Notes: a model not told the origin generated them from the letters alone. A stretch of DNA of 64,000 nucleotides from Lentisphaeria bacterium (GCA_022009855.1 CP091727.1:4526001-4590000), one strand, 5' to 3'; counted from the stretch's first letter, positions 20,135 through 31,800 are shown. Translations and numbers: made by a program.

Positions 20135-21315
20135 TCAGGGCTGGTCAAGCCGGAAACGGAAGAATTCCGCAAAAACCGCAGGGATGTCGGTATTCTCCAT
20201 CACACCGCTAAACCGGTCGGCTCCGGGGCCGAAAGCGAATACATCGACCGCCGTCCCGGTATGCCCCAGAGACGAATAGGAGAGGAAGGGACGCCGGGGA
20301 TTTTCCCTGATTCGGCGCAGCGGCGATTCCTCCGGTCTCGTGGTCGGCGGTGACCACCACGAGTGTGTCCGGGTGCGCCAGCGCAAAATCGAGCGCCGCA
20401 CGGGCGAGAAAAATCGACCGAAAGCACACCGTGCGCGGTGCGGTCCGGATCATTGGCATGCCCGCCCCGGTCGGGATCGCACCCCTCCACCATCAGGAAA
20501 AATCCTTCCGGATCGGCGTTGAGCCGGTCGCACAGAACGGCAGTGAACTCCGCAAGCAGTTCCGGATCGCTCCAGTCATCGACGAATCCGAACACCGGCC
20601 GGTCCGCCGGAATTCCCCGCAGCGCTTCTGGCACGGCAACCTGCATGTATCCGGCGGCGCGGAGCTCCGCGATCAGGTCGCGTTCATCCCGACGACTGCC
20701 GCCGGCCTTTTCCGGCAGAAAGGGACGAGCTCCGGCTCCGATCAGAGCCTGTACGCCGCTCGAAGTTATGTCGGCGGCAATCTCCTGTGTCATCTTCCGG
20801 CTCGGCACATGCGCCAGAAACGCCGCCGGAGTCGCCCCGGTAAGCTGGTCGGAAGTCATCACTCCGACAGCCCTGCCGGTGGCGCGCGCCAGCTCGGCCA
20901 CACTCCGGCACCGCTTTCTGTCCGGCGTCATGCCGACCATGCCGTTGCAGGTCTTCCGGCCGCAGGCGAGTGCGGTACCGGCGGCAGCGGAATCGGTGAC
21001 CCGGCGGTCTGCCGACGCGGTACGCGCCAGTCCACGCACCGGAAACTGTTCGAAGGAGAGCCGTCCCGGCGCCCCATGGGCATGAAGTGAGGCAAAATTA
21101 ATCGCCCCCTGCCCCATACCGTCGCCGATGATGAGGATAATGTTGCGCGGCACACCCCCACGCGGAATCGCGGCGAGTTTCGCAGCGTCGACCGGTGCGG
21201 CCGCCGGATGATCTTTCCGCAAAGTCTGCAACGGTTCGGCCGCGGCAGCCGGCCGGAGAGACGCGGCAACCGAACACAGCACCGCGACGAAGAAAAAGCG
21301 CATCAATCCATTCAT
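20135..21315 (-). CDS. secreted alkaline phosphatase, frameshifted
   Basis: Periplasmic PhoA-type phosphomonoesterase. A signal peptide (MNGLMRFFFVAVLCSVAASLRPAAAA) is followed by the metal site IILIIGDGMGQGAIN, the phosphorylated-serine motif TDSAAAGTALACG, VEGCDPDRGGHAND, and TADHETGGIAA after correction. Breaks near 20420 and 20315 join pieces ending FGPGADRFSGVMENTDIPAVFAEFF. GGAGAA precedes the ATG at 21315, so I reject the longer start at 21363. Confidence 0.92.
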
Positions 21316-21498
21316 TCTCGATTCTCCTGAATCAGGTTCTGGAATCAATATATCCGGATTCACGCCGATTGCAACCGCAGCCGGAAGAAAAGCGATTTGA
21401 TTTTCGTGAGAAACCCCGCTTGCCGTCTGATTTTACCGGCAGAAATTCACTGGAAAAACAAAATTGGAGGATTTTTTTCAAAATATTCCGGAAATGCG

Positions 21499-21527
21499 TT
21501 TGCATTCCGGCGGATGCTGGCTATAGT
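21499..21527 (+). promoter_or_regulatory. putative sigma70 promoter of the Lrp-like gene
   Basis: TTTGCA (21499-21504) and TATAGT (21522-21527) have 17-base spacing, 67 bases upstream of the ATG. The rest of 21316-21594 shows nothing else. Confidence 0.55.
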
Positions 21528-21594
21528 GAGAAATGCGGGAGCCCGGGCGACCCGGCTCCGGCAAGATCATCAACAAGCAAGGAGGACCCTGCAA

Positions 21595-21870
21595 ATGGTT
21601 ACTGGAATCGTGTTGGTCAATGTGGAACGCGCCATGATCCGCACCGTGATCGAAGACCTCATGAAGATCGACGGCGTGTCCGAAGTGTACGCCGTGGCCG
21701 GCGAATACGATCTGGTCGTGATGATCCGCGTGCAGAGCAATGCCGAACTGGCCGATATCATCGCCTCCCGCATGACCCACGATATCAACGGCATCATTCA
21801 TACCAAGACGCTGGTGACACTGAACGCCTATTCCAAGCTCGATCTGGAGAAGATTTTCCTCGGCAAATAA
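21595..21870 (+). CDS. stand-alone Lrp/AsnC effector-binding domain (RAM) protein
   Basis: The 91 residues match only the C-terminal ligand-binding and oligomerisation domain of Lrp/AsnC regulators: MVTGIVLVNVERAMIRTVIEDLMKIDGVSEVYAVAGEYDLVVMIRV. There is no DNA-binding helix-turn-helix. GGAGGACC precedes the ATG and a strong terminator follows, so the gene is monocistronic. Stand-alone domains of this type are thought to bind amino acids. The partner here is unknown. Confidence 0.88.
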   Translation: MVTGIVLVNVERAMIRTVIEDLMKIDGVSEVYAVAGEYDLVVMIRVQSNAELADIIASRMTHDINGIIHTKTLVTLNAYSKLDLEKIFLGK

Positions 21871-21895
21871 CCGCCGGTTACAGATTGTCTCCGAA

Positions 21896-21926
21896 GCGGC
21901 CGGAAAAAAACCGGCCGCTTTTTTTC
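21896..21926 (+). terminator. rho-independent terminator
   Basis: GCGGCCGG and CCGGCCGC arms flank an A-rich loop, followed by a run of seven T, immediately after the Lrp-like gene. Confidence 0.85.
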
Positions 21927-22013
21927 ATGCGCCGCTTGCCAAACGACCGGGGTGACGGTAGATTATAACAGGATTCGTTTTCACATTCACATCCAACGAC
22001 GGGAGTTCAATCC

Positions 22014-22602
22014 ATGCGGTATCGATTTCTTCTTCCGCTTCTGGCCGGTCTTGCGGCGCTCGTGACCGGCTGTGCCGACCCGGTGGTCTTCGCCGAGGTC
22101 TTTCAGCAGCAGCAGGGGCAGAAGCTCTACACGCGCTACAACCTCTGGTACACAGATCCGGACAACATCAGCTGTCTCAACATTCAGGAAGGCTCCCTGA
22201 CTGCCGATCGGGACCGAAATCGAACCGGTCGGCACCGACGCGTGGAGCAACGCCATCACCTTCCGGGATACCGCCGGAAACGAATATACCATCAAGTTTG
22301 ATCCGGGATACCGGCTCTGCTCCATGCGCGACTTCATCGCCTACACCTTCACCACCGAACCGGTCGAACAGCTGCTCGCCGATGTGCCGGAGAAAACCCG
22401 GGAACGCATCCGGCGCGGCGAGGCGGTTCCCGGCATGAACCGGCAGGAGGTTATTTTCGCCTATGGTCCGCCGCCGAGCTGCCGTACGCCGAACCTGCGC
22501 AACGAAAGCTGGCTCTACTGGATCACGCCAACCCAGACGGTCCGCGTGGTGTTCCGCGGGGACACGATTCGTAACATTTTCAACATCAACAAACAGAGAT
22601 AA
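22014..22602 (+). CDS. lipoprotein with SmpA/BamE-like C-terminal motif, frameshifted
   Basis: Lipoprotein signal MRYRFLLPLLAGLAALVTGCADP (Cys at 20). Frame changes near 22203 and continues through GTDAWSNAITFRDTAGNEYTIKFDPG to FTTEPVEQLLADVPEKTRERI. The C-terminal part GMNRQEVIFAYGPPPSCRTP, then WLYW and VVFRGDTIRNIF, follows the GMxxxQVxxxxGxPxx pattern of SmpA/BamE-type proteins. The exact role is unknown. It lies five bases before murF. Confidence 0.65.
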
Positions 22603-22607
22603 CCCCC

Positions 22608-23991
22608 ATGGCCGTGCCCACCTTCCATGCGGCGGAACTCGCCGCAGCCACCGGCGGTGTCTGGCGTGGAAACCGTTCCCCGTCGAATGTTGTCCGGGGA
22701 GTCGTCACCGACACCCGTCGTTCCGCGACCGGGGCGCTCTTTCTGGCTCTGGTGGGGGAACGGTTCGACGCCCACGATTTTCTCCGGGATGCGATCTCCG
22801 GCGGCTGTGCCGCGCTCTGCATCGAAAAAAAACGGGCGACAAAGCTGCCGCCGGAGTGCTCCGTCCCGGTGCTGGAGGTGGATGACACGCTGATGGCCTA
22901 CCGCGACATCGCGCATTTTCACCGCCTCCGCTTTCCATCGCTTCGGCTGGTCGCCGTCACCGGCAGTGTCGGAAAAACCAGCGTAAAGGAGATGCTCCGG
23001 GCGATCTTTGAACGGGCGGCAGGCCGGGATGCGGTGCTCCATACCGAGGGCAACACCAACAATCAGGTCGGCGTTCCGCAGAATCTGCTCCGGCTGGAGG
23101 AGCGCCACCGGTACGCCGTCATCGAGGCGGGCACCAACCATCCCGGAGAAATCGAACCGCTGAGCCGTTGCGCCGCGCCGCAGATCGGGCTGATCAACTC
23201 CATCGCGCCCTGCCATCTCGAATTTCTGGGCAGCCTCGCGGGAGTGGCGCGGGAAAAGGCCCATCTCTTCGACGGCCTGCCGGGAAACGGCTGCGCGGTC
23301 ATTCCGCGGAATTGCCCAGAGGTGGAAATTCTGGAGAAGGCGGCGGAGAAGTGTGCCGAAGTGCTCCGTTTTGGAGAAACGCTGGATTGTGACGTGACTG
23401 CCCGCTATCTCGGCGGCCGACTCACTGGAAGCTGCTTTGAACTGACCTTTCCCGGCGGGGGAGCGGTTCACGGTGGAGTGGCCGCTGGCCGGGCGGCATC
23501 AGGCGGTCAACGCCGCCGCCGCGGCGTGCGCCGCCCTCGCGGCGGGGATCTCTCCGGCAGTCATAATGGCCGGACTGGCAGACACCCGGCTGCCTGGTAT
23601 GCGCACGAAGATCACGGAACTCGGCGGCGTCACCTATGTGAACGACGCCTACAACGCCAATCCCGGCAGCATGCGGGCTAGCTTCGACTGGCTCGCGGAA
23701 TTCGCTGACCCGGAGAAACTGATTCTCGCACTCGGGGAAATGCGGGAACTGGGGCGAAATTCGGCGGCGGAACACGCCGCTTTGCTGGAGCTGGCCCGGA
23801 GAACGTTTCCGGGAGCGCGGATTCTCACGGTCGGCGGAGCATTTGCTCCGATGACCGGGGTGGAACATTTTACCAATGCCGCCGACGCCGCGCCGCGCCT
23901 TGCGGAAATGGCCGGAACGGGAGATCTCGTTTTTGCCAAGGGTTCCCGCGGCATTGCCATGGAACTGGCCCTGCCCGAAGCGGCGCGCTAG
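22608..23991 (+). CDS. murF: UDP-N-acetylmuramoyl-tripeptide--D-Ala-D-Ala ligase, frameshifted
   Basis: Adds D-Ala-D-Ala to the peptidoglycan precursor. Mur ligase signatures are the P-loop AVTGSVGKTSVKEML, EGNTNNQVGVPQNLL, VIEAGTNHPGEIEPLSRC, and, after a frame change near 23460 (G5 run), HQAVNAAAAACAALAAG and YVNDAYNANPGSMRASFDWLAEF. About 460 residues when joined. murE follows after 24 bases. Many bacteria have murE before murF; here the order is reversed. Confidence 0.94.
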
Positions 23992-24015
23992 TTTGGAGAG
24001 AGAGGAGAAACGGTC

Positions 24016-25471
24016 ATGATTACATCATTTGAAGAGGCGCTGGGAGAACTTTTCATCACTGCGCGCGGTCTCGGCGGCCCAGCGCGGGGACGCGTGATCA
24101 ATGATTCACGCAAAGTTCTGCCGGGAGATATCTTCGTGGCAATTCCGGGAGCGCATTTTGATGCGCATGACTTCATTGATCAGGCGATCAATGCACGCGC
24201 CCAGGTGATCGTGCATGAGCGGAATCTGAAACACTACCATGAGAAAACCACCTACATCCAGGTGACCGACGCCGGCCGGGCCTATTCCCGGCTGATGCGC
24301 GACTTCTGCGACCGTCCCGACGAGCGGGTCAAACTGATCGGAGTCACCGGCACCAACGGCAAGACCACCACCTCGTTTCTGGTCGAACACATCTTCCGCA
24401 ACGCCGGTGAGCCATGCGGACTGATTTCGACAGTCGAATATCGCGACGGAAAAATCGTCACTCCGGCAACGCACACGACGCCCGATGCGGGCGTGCTTTT
24501 TCCACTGCTGTCGGAAATGCGGCGCAACGGCATGCGGGCAGCGGCCATGGAGCTCTCCAGCCACGCGCTCTGGCAGGGGCGGGTGGACGGTGCAAAATTC
24601 CGGACGACCATCTTCACCAATCTGACCGGCGAACACCTCGACTATCACGGTGACATGGAGCACTACTATCAGGCAAAAAAACTTTTCTTCACCCGGCTGA
24701 TGGCGGTCGACGGCACCGCGGTCATCAACATCGACGACGAATACGGCCGGCGGCTGGCGCGGGAAATTTCCACGCGGAACATCCTCACCTTCGGGAAGAA
24801 TTCCGCGGCGGACTGGAATCTCACCGAAATTGAGCTAGAAGCTGACGGCTCCCGCTTCCGACTCCAGAGCGAGAACGAAGCGTTCGACGTCGCCACCAAT
24901 CTGATCGGCGAACACAATGTGCACAATCTTGCCGGAGCCATTCTCGCCGCGCTCGATTACGGACTGACGCCGGCCCAGATCGACCGGGCGTTGTCGCGTC
25001 CGATCCGGGTGCCCGGGCGGCTGGAAAAATTCACCGCCGCCAACGGTGCGGCGTTCTATGTGGACTATGCGCACACCGATGACGCGCTGGCCAACGTGCT
25101 CTCGATTCTGCGAAAAAATCGCGAAGGGGCGCCTGCTTGCCGTCTTCGGAGCCGGCGGCAATCGAGACCGGACCAAACGCCCCCGAATGGGGAGGAAAGC
25201 GGCGGAATTCGCCGATCTGCTGATCGTCACCAGCGACAATCCGCGCAATGAAAATCCGGAAGCGATCATTCGGGAGATCGTCGCCGGGATTCCGGCGGGA
25301 ACCGCGTTCGAAACGGAACCGGACCGCCGCAAAGCCATCCGCAGGGCGGTAGAGCTGGCCGGACCGGGCGACGTGGTGTTGATCGCCGGAAAAGGTCACG
25401 AAAACTATCAGGAGATCGCCGGGAAACGGTATCACCTCGACGACCGCGAAGTGCTCAAGGATCTGCTGTAA
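24016..25471 (+). CDS. murE: UDP-N-acetylmuramoyl-L-Ala-D-Glu--meso-DAP ligase, frameshifted
   Basis: Adds meso-diaminopimelate to UDP-MurNAc-dipeptide. Signatures are DSRKVLPGDIFVAIPG, P-loop IGVTGTNGKTTTSFLVEHIF, TTPDAG, MELSSHAL, FTNLTGEHLDYHG, GEHNVHNLAGA, VPGRLEKF and DYAHTDDAL. The amino-acid selectivity motif DNPR appears as TSDNPRNENP, which points to meso-DAP. Frame changes near 25125, within GGGGCG/AAAAAA sequence, and joins LLAVFGAGGNRDRTKRPRMG. Confidence 0.95.
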
Positions 25472-25485
25472 GAGAGGAAACCCGA

Positions 25486-25899
25486 TTACAGCAGCAGAAC
25501 CATGGATCCGGCAAGGATGAGCAATCCGCCGACGACCACCTGCCAGTCCAGCCGTTCATGCAGAATCAGGACGCCGAGAAAAATGGTGATGGCGACGCTC
25601 AGCTTGTCAATGGGCGCCACCTTGGAAGCCGGCCCGGATTGGAGCGCCTTGAAGTAGAAGAGCCATGACAGACCGGTGGAGATGCCGGAAAGGACCAGAA
25701 AAAGCAGAGAATATCCGGAGACGCTCCGAATCCTGGTGCTGCTGCCGGAAACCAGGACCACCGCCCAGGTGATGACGAGGATCACCGCAGTACGGATGGC
25801 GGTGGCCAGATTGGAGTCGACATTCCGGACGCCGATCTTGGCAAGAATTGCGGTCAACGCGGCGAAAACCGCGGAGAGGACGGCATAATATTTCCACAC
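25486..25899 (-). CDS. EamA-family transporter, single-domain type
   Basis: 137-residue inner-membrane protein with five hydrophobic segments. It is half the length of usual EamA/DMT permeases (MWKYYAVLSAVFAALTAILAKIGVRNVDSNLATAIRT, GISTGLSWLFYFKALQSGPASKVAPIDKLSVAITIFLGVLILHERL). This is the one-domain form that may act as a dimer. The substrate is unknown. It converges on murE. Confidence 0.85.
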   Translation of the reverse strand: MWKYYAVLSAVFAALTAILAKIGVRNVDSNLATAIRTAVILVITWAVVLVSGSSTRIRSVSGYSLLFLVLSGISTGLSWLFYFKALQSGPASKVAPIDKLSVAITIFLGVLILHERLDWQVVVGGLLILAGSMVLLL

Positions 25900-26032
25900 A
25901 GTACTTTCTCCGAATCAAAAAGGTTCCCATATAAGATAGCATCAGAATTGCGGAAAACCAGCCGCCGGGCTGGCAAAAGACCGCGCGCCATGCTATTTTA
26001 ACGGAAAACAATCAGAGGATGGATTTCCGCAT

Positions 26033-26452
26033 ATGAAAATCGTCGACGACACATTGCTTGCCGAACTCCTGAAGAAGGCCGCTGCGGCACCCCGGCGCCG
26101 GACCAATTACAACCTCCACGATTCCACGGAAGAGCCGACCAACCGACTGCTCAACGCCATGCAGCCGGATACCGTCATCGCTCCGCACCGCCATCCGGAC
26201 AAGTGGGAGCTCTTCGCCCTGCTCTCCGGCCGGATCGGCGTCTATTTATACGACAACGAAGGCGGCGTGACCGAAACGGTCACATTGGGCGACGGTGTCC
26301 AGGTGGTGGAAATTCCGCCGAATGTGTGGCACAACTTTGTTGCGCTGGAGCCGTCGGTCGCGCTGGAGGTCAAACCCGGCCCCTACGCACCGCTCGCGCC
26401 GGAAGATGCGGCCCCCTTCCCCGGCGTCCGTCCGGAGGATTCCGCACAGTGA
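26033..26452 (+). CDS. WbuC family cupin-fold metalloprotein
   Basis: Small cupin with the motif set of WbuC proteins: RRRTNYNLHDSTEEPTNRLLNAMQPDTVIAPHRHPDKWELFALLSGRI, with two metal-binding His and a Glu, and PPNVWHNFVALEPSVALEVKPGPYAP. WbuC genes often sit in O-antigen or surface-polysaccharide clusters, and a membrane glycosyltransferase-like gene overlaps it here. The catalytic role is not established. Confidence 0.87.
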   Translation: MKIVDDTLLAELLKKAAAAPRRRTNYNLHDSTEEPTNRLLNAMQPDTVIAPHRHPDKWELFALLSGRIGVYLYDNEGGVTETVTLGDGVQVVEIPPNVWHNFVALEPSVALEVKPGPYAPLAPEDAAPFPGVRPEDSAQ

Positions 26453-28207
26453 TGCCGAAGCGGAATCTGCTGCGCCTCTACCTGCCGGTCGCGGCGATTG
26501 CGGCCGCGGCGCGGCTGTGGGTCTACGCCTCCTGGCTGGAGTCTCCGCTGCGCTGGTTCCACCAGGTGCCGGGACTGGACATGCAGACGCTGCTGGAATT
26601 CGGGCGGCGCCTGGTGGACGGCATCGGTCTTTTCACCCTCCACCGGACGCTGGTCGCAGGTGTCTGGCTCGCCAACGGCGGCGCACATCATGTCGAATGT
26701 CTCGCCGCGATACAATGTGTACTCGGCATTCTCTCCGCCCTGCTCGTCACCCGGATCACGTTTCACCTCTCAGGGAAGAGGAGCTGGGCGCTGGCGGCCG
26801 GAATCGTAACCGCGCTCTACAGTCCGGCCCTGATGTACGAAGTGACGATGCTGCAGGAGAGCATCGTCACGTTCGCGGTTCTGCTCAGTTTTGCGGGCTG
26901 GCTCCGGGCGCGGGAGAGGCGTTTTGTGCCCGTCCGCGCCGTCACCGCCGGAATTCTGCTCGGACTTGCCACCATCGGGCGACCGACTGCCCTGCTCTGG
27001 GCGGGCTGTGCGGTGGTGTTCAGCTTTCCGCCCTTCCGGCGGGGGAGTTCCATCCAGCGCGGCCTTCTGGTTGCCGCGGGCAGTGTCGGGCTCTGGCTGT
27101 CCGTCGGACTGCTGAACCAGGTTCACACCGGAAGTTTCAATCCCTTCTTCAACGTATTTCCTTACGCGGCAACGGTCAATGCAGCCCCGGCGGCTCCCGT
27201 CTCCGCCCCCCGCCGACGGAGGGACCTGAGACGCCCCCCCCTCCCCCTCCCCTCTTGGAAACCGCTCCTGCGTATCGGGAGAAACGCGCTGCTGCGGATT
27301 CCGTTGCTTTTTTGCTCGGATGAAATTCCGGACAATCTCAACTTCTACTTCATCCGGCAGGAAATCCCCCCGCTTCGTTTTCTGCCGGGGCCGGAACTGC
27401 TGATTCCTGCCGCGGTGGCCGGAATTCTTCTTCTGGTCGGCTCCGGTCGGATACTGCGGCGGGAGGGGTTGGTGCTTCTGATTGTTGCGACACTGGCGCC
27501 GCCTCTCTGCGGCCTGCATCCGGTCGGGCGTTACCGACTGCTGCTCTACCCGTATTTCGCGATTCTCGCGGTGTATGCGTTCAGCTGGATGACCTTCCGG
27601 GACGGCTGCCGCGCCGGATGCGCATCGTCATCGGTTCAGGAGTGCTGGTGGCGGTGTTCGGAGCGAATCAGGCGCTGGGGACCGGCTCTTTTCTGCGCAG
27701 CACCGATTTTGTTGCATGGGGAATTGCGGCGGAGTATCCATCTGGACGGCCGACGGCAGTTTTCGATGCGAAGCTTCGGCCAGGCGCTGGCGCGAAGCGG
27801 CGGCCGGAACCAGTCGGCGGCGGTCAATCTGCTGACGCGACTGATCGGGCTGCGGCAGTTTGACGCGGCGCTGACGCTGGCGCGGCGGGAGCTGGAAGTC
27901 TCCGGAGTCAATCACTCTTTGATGCACTACTATGCGGGCTTGAGTCTGCTTGGGGGGGGCGCCCCGCGGAGGCGTCGGGGGAATTTGCGGCCAGCCGCCC
28001 GGAAGAGATTGCGCCACTGGCGGGGAAGCTGCACTTCTTCCGGGGGAAGCGGAGCGGTTGCGGGGAAACAAGGAGAAAGCGTTTTTGCATTACCGCACCG
28101 CGCTGTCCTGTCGGTTGACGCCGGAACTGAGAAAAAGGATTGAAGATATGCAAAGGAAGCTGATTTCTCCGGAGAAATCCGACACCTCCGGATTCATTTC
28201 ACCTTGA
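26452..28207 (+). CDS. polytopic membrane protein (glycosyltransferase-39-like) with TPR-like tail, frameshifted
   Basis: The ATG overlaps the WbuC stop (TGATG). The N-terminal two-thirds is strongly hydrophobic with about 9-10 membrane segments (FTLHRTLVAGVWLANGGAHHVECLAAIQCVLGILSALLVTRI, ILLGLATIGRPTALLWAGCAVVFSF). This resembles PMT/ArnT-type lipid-linked sugar transferases (GT-C). The C-terminal part (NLLTRLIGLRQFDAALTLARRELEVSGVNHSLMHYYAGLSLL, RLRGNKEKAFLHYRTALSC) looks like tetratricopeptide helices. Frame breaks near 27200, 27605, 27740 and 27955. The GT-C assignment rests on topology and context. Confidence 0.6.
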
Positions 28208-28230
28208 TATTTGGACTTTTGATATATATT
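28204..28230 (+). promoter_or_regulatory. possible ssrA promoter
   Basis: TTGATA (28204-28209) and TATATT (28225-28230) are separated by 15 bases, 16 bases before the tmRNA 5' end. The spacing is short, so this is tentative. Confidence 0.4.
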
Positions 28231-28245
28231 GATAGAAACCGATCT

Positions 28246-28606
<361 letters not shown>

Positions 28607-28627
28607 TAAGCTCAAAAACGGGGATTC

Positions 28628-28649
28628 TTCCCCGTTTCTTCCCCATAAA
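28628..28649. repeat. left-end putative arm-type recombinase site
   Basis: TTCCCCGTTTCTTCCCCATAA lies 22 bases inside attL. It matches four copies inside the right end (54945, 55068, 55167, 55197). Position and repetition fit integrase arm-type binding sites. Confidence 0.55.
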
Positions 28650-28711
28650 GTTCGCATGTCGGGCTTTTGTGTGCTATATTGCGCCATAATCTGTCAGAAC
28701 AGGTTATCAGA

Positions 28712-30053
28712 ATGAACGCAGGAAGCAGGATCAAAAACCGGATGCAGAAACTCCACGGAACACTCAGAAGAAAAAATAACCGGGGGCCTTTCTATTACCG
28801 CCTCACGGTGGCCAACGGGATACGAAAAGAATTTGCGTTGAAAACAACCGATGAACTCGAAGCACTTCAACGCGCAGAAGAGCTGGATTCCATCTGGACT
28901 GCACAAACAATGGATGTGGCTGTCGCTCAAATCAACGCCATGAAAGGTTTTTCCCGACAAGCGCAAATGTTGCCGCTTTCAGAAGGATGGGCTAAATATG
29001 AAATTCATCCGGAACGTGCAACTCCGCATACCGTCAGCGAACAACTCTCTTACAAGACAACGTATGAAGATTTTGTTGCATTTGTTACAACTCCAGGAAA
29101 GCATCATACAGTCATTACCTCTGTAGCAGAATTGAACAGCAAAATCGCAGAAGAATACGCGAGCTTCCTGAAATCCCAAGCACAAGCTGTTGATACCCAT
29201 AATCGCAAAATCAAACGTTTGCGGAAGATATTTGACTGCCTCAAAGACTATTACTCCGGAGAAAATCCGTTTCGATCTAAAAACATTGTTACGTAATGCC
29301 AGAGAGGAACAGGACACCATTGTAAGGCGACAGGCGTTCAGCAAGGAACAGGAGCAGCGGCTTCGCGAAGTTCTTGCCGATGACAAATACCATGTCATAA
29401 ACAAACCGGAAATCCGTGTCATCTACTACATCGGCATGTTCACCGGGCAACGTCTGAAAGACTGTGTTCTGCTGCAATGGCAGAACGTCGATATGGAACG
29501 CCGGCGAATCTGGGTAAAGCAGTTCAAGACCGGCAAGGAGGTGACCATTCCGATGGCCGCCGAGCTGTATGCTGTACTTGAGGAAGCGCGGACCTGGAAA
29601 GAGGATCAATATGTCTGCCCGAAATCCGCCGCCAGATACAATAAGGTGGATCGAAACGGCAAAAGCGTAGGAGTCAATCTGATCAACATCGACGTTTTAC
29701 GTGTGATCCGCTGGATCGGCCTGGAACCGTCAGTTGCTGTTCCCGGACGCAGTAAAAAGATGACGGTATATGGGTTTCACTCTCTCCGCCACGCATTCGC
29801 GAGTTTCTGTGCCGAGGCTGGCGTGCCAAAGGCGGTTCTACTTTCTATTCTCGGGACCGATTCTGAGATCGCAGACAAATATTACACCCACGTCGGTGAT
29901 GCCGCCCAGCAACAGGCGATTGATGCGGTCAGCGGAACCATGAACGGAAAGAGCGACCGAGATAAAATCAATGAGGTTTTAACCCTGCTCAATGATAATC
30001 CAGAGCCCACCCGCGAGCTGTTGCGACAGATTCGAACACTATTACGTGGCTAA
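28712..30053 (+). CDS. int: tyrosine recombinase (integrase), frameshifted
   Basis: Site-specific recombinase for integration at ssrA. The N-terminal arm and SAM-like domains (MNAGSRIKNRMQKLHGTLRRKNNRGPFYYRLT) are followed by the catalytic domain with the Arg box FTGQRLKDCVLLQWQNVD, the HxxR box FHSLRHAFASFCAEAGV and the nucleophile region DKYYTHVGD. Frame is broken near 29277 by an extra A in AAAAA. Correction gives NPFRSKTLLRNAREEQD. The gene is directly inside attL and transcribed inward. Confidence 0.93.
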
Positions 30054-30430
30054 AGACTTTTCCTATATTCCTCGTCTGACAGAGATTTGGCGTTTTGTTC
30101 TGCCTCGGTTAGTAACGAATTCAATTTCTCGCGTATCACTGGAGGCAGCGCTTCGCGGTCGCCATCTTTGAGTTTATCAATTAAATCATACAGGGCATGG
30201 ATAGCATATTGTCTCTCAGACAAATGTATAGTAGTGTTTATTTCATTATAGCAGTCAAGTTTTAGTCCAGAGGTAAATACAAGCTCAATGCTACCGATTA
30301 TCTTTCCGATTTTCATTATCTCGTCAAAATCATGTGGTGACGGGTTCTCAATCACACATTTTTCGCTTGTTTGGTCGCGTTTATTACGTGCATCAGAATA
30401 TGGTGATAAAGACAACTTGCGCTTGGCCAA
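30050..30430 (-). CDS. hypothetical protein
   Basis: 126 residues, charged and soluble (MAKRKLSLSPYSDARNKRDQ, FTSGLKLDCYNEINTTIHLSERQYAIHALYDLIDKLKDGDREALPPVIREKLNSLL). Not recognised. It overlaps the convergent integrase end by four bases. The AT-rich composition matches the neighbouring unknown gene. Confidence 0.55.
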   Translation of the reverse strand: MAKRKLSLSPYSDARNKRDQTSEKCVIENPSPHDFDEIMKIGKIIGSIELVFTSGLKLDCYNEINTTIHLSERQYAIHALYDLIDKLKDGDREALPPVIREKLNSLLTEAEQNAKSLSDEEYRKSL

Positions 30431-30467
30431 TTTGCTTTTAAGCCATTCTTCGGAATGGGGATTGACA

Positions 30468-31473
30468 TTAAAAAGAAATTTTTCTTACAATCGTTTTAGC
30501 AGGAATTACTTTCGAGCCTCCTATCCACTCCATGTTACGGGTTCGGATAGTATTAAAATGATGATATGGCTCAAGTTGCGGTAGATTCCATTTTCCCTCC
30601 CATTGACGCCCTTCTCCATATTTATTCGGCATTAACATTGCGGCCCGTAAAGTGAGTTCATCGGAATTTCCTTCTCTTTCAAGCAAACATTGAATTGCAT
30701 GAATATTGTTACGTGTTGCGAGCCTTCGCAGTTTCGCTTCTTTCTCTTCCTTGGTAAGCTTAGGTGCATTCTTGATTTTTTCTACACGCTTAGCTTCATC
30801 ATCACGGTTTGGTATACATTGTAGCCCCAAAGCAAGTTTCAATATCTGATTGATTTGAGGAACCGTATTGGGACTTTTCAACAAAAAGAATTCTTTCCTT
30901 CCCGATTGATCATGTACAACATAATGTACACTAACGGCGGCCACGAAACGAAAAAACTCCTTGAAGGCCAGTTTTTTTACGAAGAATCGGACTGGGATTT
31001 TTCTTACACCAACGGTTATATCCTTTCCTAAAAGCATCGTATTTTTGAATAATTTTACCTTCTTTCAGTAACTGCCCCCATTCAGTATACAAGTTGATTT
31101 TTTGTTTTTTAGACAAACTTTTCTCAAATACATCACGATAAATGTGATCATTTTTCTCTTCTTTTATCGCACCCCCCTTAATCAATTCTGTTGTTAGGCT
31201 TTCTACTTGTTGCAGGTGCTCATCGATTTCGTTTCTCAGCCACCAGCTTTGTAAAGGGTTACAAAATTCCTCCAAGTATGCCGGGGCCTCCCGAAATCGA
31301 TAGCAAAGTAAAAGTCGTTCATCCTTTGCTATGGGAAGGTGAAACTTGTCCAAAAATTTTTCAACCGCTACGAGATCAAAATCCGGACGAGCAACTTCAA
31401 GAAAATCGTAACATTTATGTGTTTGTAGTTTTGCTCTGCCAGTTTTGAGCAGATCCACAATCCCTGTTGCCAT
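30468..31473 (-). CDS. hypothetical protein, frameshifted
   Basis: Two frames join near 30975 into a protein of about 335 residues (MATGIVDLLKTGRAKLQTHKCYDFLEVARPDFDLV, NRWCKKNPSPILRKK, then LAFKEFFRFVAAVSVHYVVHDQSGRKEFFLLKSPNTV, WIGGSKVIPAKTIVRKISF). No signal or membrane segment, and not recognised. GCGAGG lies at good spacing from the ATG at 31473. The gene is accessory cargo of the element. Confidence 0.55.
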
Positions 31474-31800
31474 CAAAACCTCGCTGTTTATCAAAAATAA
31501 AATGAACCAAATTCAAAAAGATTGGTATTTTCCTGTTAGTAATTCTTTTTCTTATGCATTTGATATCCCTGTAAGACTTTTTTTCCTCATATTAGCTTCT
31601 CGTAATATACGACACCATGTTTCTTAGTGCAAGTGCCACGCAGTTCGATCTGTCAATGTGACATTTATAAGGCACCATTTTGTCCCAAAAATAAGCAGAA
31701 AAAAACAATATGACATTAGTTTTGAAATAGTTGTTGATTCCATCTTTTTATGGATTATGTTTCATGCAGAAAAAGCAAGAATCGATAAAGGAATTATTAG
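31474..31800. promoter_or_regulatory. divergent intergenic region with putative promoter for the HTH gene
   Basis: AT-rich space between divergent genes. TTGATT (31734-31739) and TATGTT (31756-31761) with 16-base spacing lie 40 bases before the HTH gene. No other structure was identified. Confidence 0.4.
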
